Shown: one piece after another, positions 5,803 to 7,843 of the stretch
How the letters are laid out: each line of letters starts with the position of its first letter
Numbering within the stretch: the stretch's first letter is position 1
Source: Desulfotignum sp.
GTDB taxonomy: Bacteria > Desulfobacterota > Desulfobacteria > Desulfobacterales > Desulfobacteraceae
NCBI GenBank assembly: GCA_021737445.1
Contig: JAIPDY010000151.1
Location: forward strand, 1 to 7,843
Direction of reading: 5' to 3'
Length of the DNA: 7,843 bases
The notes under the pieces: generated by a model
What the model saw: the letters and a program-made list of their open reading frames with translations, nothing else
Database searches by the model: none
Told to the model about the DNA's origin: nothing
Made by a program: the position numbers and the translations under genes

Positions 5803-7843
5803 ACCGATGGGTGACACAACTGCCAAAGACCGCCTTTGTCTGGCAGGAAGAGATAGACCTGCCTGAGCCCTTTGCGCAGTTTGCCGCCCGGTACAGCCGC
5901 AGGCCGGGCACGGTGGTGCTTTTGTCCGGCTCAGACCTGGATTGTTCCCGGTACCATATTCTGGGGATTGACCCCTGGCTCTGGGTAAAAAAAAAGGGGT
6001 GCCAGCTTGAGATCACCTGTCAGGGAAGGCGGCAGCATCTGGATGAAGACCTGTTTGACTGCTTGCAGGCTCTGCTGGACCATTTTTCTTTGAAACACCA
6101 GCCAGAACAGCAGCTGCCCCTGGCAGCAGGGTTGATGGGGTATTTTTCCTATGATCTTAAAGGGGTGATCGAAAAACTGCCCCAGACCTGTGTGGATACA
6201 GGGCTGCCAGATAGCTTCCTGGTTGCCCCGTCCATGATTCTGGTGCAGGACCGGGTATCTGACAGAACCACCCTGTCTGTTCCCATCCTGGAGAATACCG
6301 GGTCAACCATGTCTCCTGAGGCCCATGTTCACCAGCTCAAACAAACACTGTGGAATGAGACCGGCACAGCAGACCAGGCAATGGACTTTTGCATGGATGC
6401 CAGGGGGTTGGTATCCGGGTTTGAGAAAAAACAATATTTGCATGCGGTTGAGAAAATTATCCGGTACCTGAGGGCCGGAGATATTTATCAGGCCAATCTG
6501 GCCCAGCGGTTTGAGACCGGGTTTTCAGGGGATGCCTATGCCCTTTTTCTGGCTTTGTTCCAGCGGAATCCAGCCCCTTTTTTTGCATTTATTCAGGCCG
6601 GGGATCACCAGATTGTTTCCACCTCTCCGGAGCGGTTCCTGCTTCAGAATGGGGGCAGGGTGGAGACCCGGCCCATCAAGGGAACCATTGCCAGGGGGCC
6701 CACCCCGGAAGAAGACAAAAAAAACGGTGAGATTCTGTGCCGCAGCATCAAAGATGAGGCGGAACTGACCATGATTGTGGATCTGATGCGAAATGACCTG
6801 TCCCGGGTAACGGTCCATGATTCTGTAAAGGTGGTGGAGCACAAGCGCCTGGAGCCTTATGAAAACGTGTTTCACCTGGTGTCCATTGTACAGGGGGATC
6901 TGCTGCCCGGCAAAACCGGGGTGGATCTTTTAAAAGCTGCATTTCCAGGGGGCTCCATTACCGGATGTCCCAAAATCCGGGCCATGGAGATCATTGATGA
7001 GCTGGAACCGGTGAAACGTCATGTCTATACCGGCGCCATCGGGTACATCAGTTTTCATGACACCATGGACCTGTCCATTGCCATCCGCACCGCCACCATA
7101 AAAGAGGGCCGGATTTTCTTTTCAGTGGGCGGCGGCATTGTGTATGACTCAGATCCTGAAAAAGAGTTCCAGGAAACCCTGGACAAGGGCAAAACCATCA
7201 TGGAGATCCTGGCCAAAGGAGGCCGCACCCGGGTAAAAGATTGTCCCAGGGCCTGGATCAACGGAAAAATTGTAGACCAGGACCAGGCTGTGGTGCCGGC
7301 GGATACCCCGGGATTCCAATACGGGGCCGGGGTGTTTGAGACCATTAGGGCTGAGAATGGAAAACCGCTGCACCTGACCGCCCACATCCAGCGCATGAAC
7401 CGCTCCTGGCAGGCATTGTTTGCGACCGATCCACCGGAAATAACCTGGGCCAGGGTGGTGGATCTTCTGATTGAAGAGAACCATCTTGGAAACACCACTG
7501 CCGCAATAAAGATCATCATGGCACGCCCCGGATTTCTGGCTGTCTTTGTCCGGCCCTATCAGCACCGGCTGGATCTTTTGAAAAAAACAGGGCTGGATCT
7601 GGTCACCTATCCTTATCCAAGACACACCCCCCTGGCCGGGCACAAGACCCTTAATTATCTGTATTATGACCAGGCCGGCTTTTATGCAAAAAACAACCAG
7701 GGGGACGAGGCCCTGATCCTGAACCCGGATCAGACGGTTTCAGAAACCAATACCTGCAATATTTTGATCACCCGGGGCAACCGGGTCATTGTTCCGGCAT
7801 CCTCCCATGTGCTGCCCGGCGTGACCCTGGCAGCGGCTGTGTC
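5799..7843 (+). CDS. pabB: Aminodeoxychorismate synthase component I fused to aminodeoxychorismate lyase (PabB-PabC), 3' end outside window
   Basis: One uninterrupted frame of 681 residues runs to the window edge without a stop. The PabB part (about 1-470) has an N-terminal domain with GLMGYFSYDL and a chorismate-binding core with AGDIYQANLAQRF (226-238), STSPERF (274-280) and RPIKGT with K294. Further core motifs are KDEAELTMIVDLMRNDL (318-334) and GGSITGCPK (384-392). A lysine in PIKGT, instead of the alanine in anthranilate synthase, is the hallmark of PabB. From about residue 485 (AWINGKIV) a class IV PLP enzyme follows, with FQYGAGVFETIR (506-517), the presumed PLP lysine K616 in GHKTLNY and SETNTCNIL. 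This is PabC-like, releasing pABA and pyruvate. Perhaps 60-70 residues are missing. ATG 5799 overlaps the upstream stop and has no strong ribosome binding site. The glutaminase subunit PabA is not in view. An A9 run at 5987-5995 lies early in the gene. Confidence 0.92.
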   Translation, partial: MNRWVTQLPKTAFVWQEEIDLPEPFAQFAARYSRRPGTVVLLSGSDLDCSRYHILGIDPWLWVKKKGCQLEITCQGRRQHLDEDLFDCLQALLDHFSLKHQPEQQLPLAAGLMGYFSYDLKGVIEKLPQTCVDTGLPDSFLVAPSMILVQDRVSDRTTLSVPILENTGSTMSPEAHVHQLKQTLWNETGTADQAMDFCMDARGLVSGFEKKQYLHAVEKIIRYLRAGDIYQANLAQRFETGFSGDAYALFLALFQRNPAPFFAFIQAGDHQIVSTSPERFLLQNGGRVETRPIKGTIARGPTPEEDKKNGEILCRSIKDEAELTMIVDLMRNDLSRVTVHDSVKVVEHKRLEPYENVFHLVSIVQGDLLPGKTGVDLLKAAFPGGSITGCPKIRAMEIIDELEPVKRHVYTGAIGYISFHDTMDLSIAIRTATIKEGRIFFSVGGGIVYDSDPEKEFQETLDKGKTIMEILAKGGRTRVKDCPRAWINGKIVDQDQAVVPADTPGFQYGAGVFETIRAENGKPLHLTAHIQRMNRSWQALFATDPPEITWARVVDLLIEENHLGNTTAAIKIIMARPGFLAVFVRPYQHRLDLLKKTGLDLVTYPYPRHTPLAGHKTLNYLYYDQAGFYAKNNQGDEALILNPDQTVSETNTCNILITRGNRVIVPASSHVLPGVTLAAAV

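Noticed and set aside
6511..6768. Plus-strand 85-codon open frame inside pabB
   Set aside because: It is out of frame with PabB motifs that are intact across the same bases, and is composed of proline and arginine-rich shadow sequence.
7055..7643. Two overlapping minus-strand open frames opposite the PabB-PabC junction
   Set aside because: They shadow the continuous + strand fusion frame, which carries all catalytic motifs.

Overview
The window looks like an ordinary chromosomal segment of an anaerobic deltaproteobacterium (Desulfobacterota). A relative of Desulfobacter, Desulfobacula or Desulfotignum is my best guess, based on protein character and gene order remembered from that group, not on any search. 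Base composition is close to even. All genes lie on the + strand and are packed tightly: three neighbouring pairs overlap by 1 or 4 nt, and the largest gap is 65 nt. Nothing mobile, no RNA gene, no CRISPR array and no terminator or convincing promoter was seen, so the window is probably the middle of one long co-transcribed unit.

Layout, left to right: the 3' end of glyA (1-192); a dCMP deaminase, comEB (192-653); the ribonucleotide reductase repressor nrdR (667-1161); the riboflavin genes ribD (1161-2255), ribE (2299-2958), ribBA (2981-4192) and ribH (4220-4696); nusB (4700-5116); a glyoxalase II-like metallo-beta-lactamase hydrolase with a TTG start (5182-5802); and a pabB-pabC fusion for p-aminobenzoate synthesis that runs off the right edge (5799 onward).

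Functionally, the four rib genes encode every dedicated step from GTP plus ribulose 5-phosphate to riboflavin except the intermediate phosphatase. GlyA makes methylene-tetrahydrofolate, ComEB makes dUMP, NrdR controls dNTP supply, and PabB-PabC makes the pABA part of folate. The region can therefore be read as a flavin, folate and deoxynucleotide cluster, with nusB in its widely conserved place behind ribH.

I found no clearly new biological system. The observations most worth a second look are: (1) a histidine-to-glutamine change at a presumed metal-ligand position of the DHBP synthase half of RibBA; (2) a 14-bp, one-mismatch inverted repeat with an A6 loop inside ribD; (3) an unusual substrate-loop sequence in the GlyA tail; and (4) A8 and A9 tracts in ribD and pabB whose ends form in-frame A AAA AAG heptamers.
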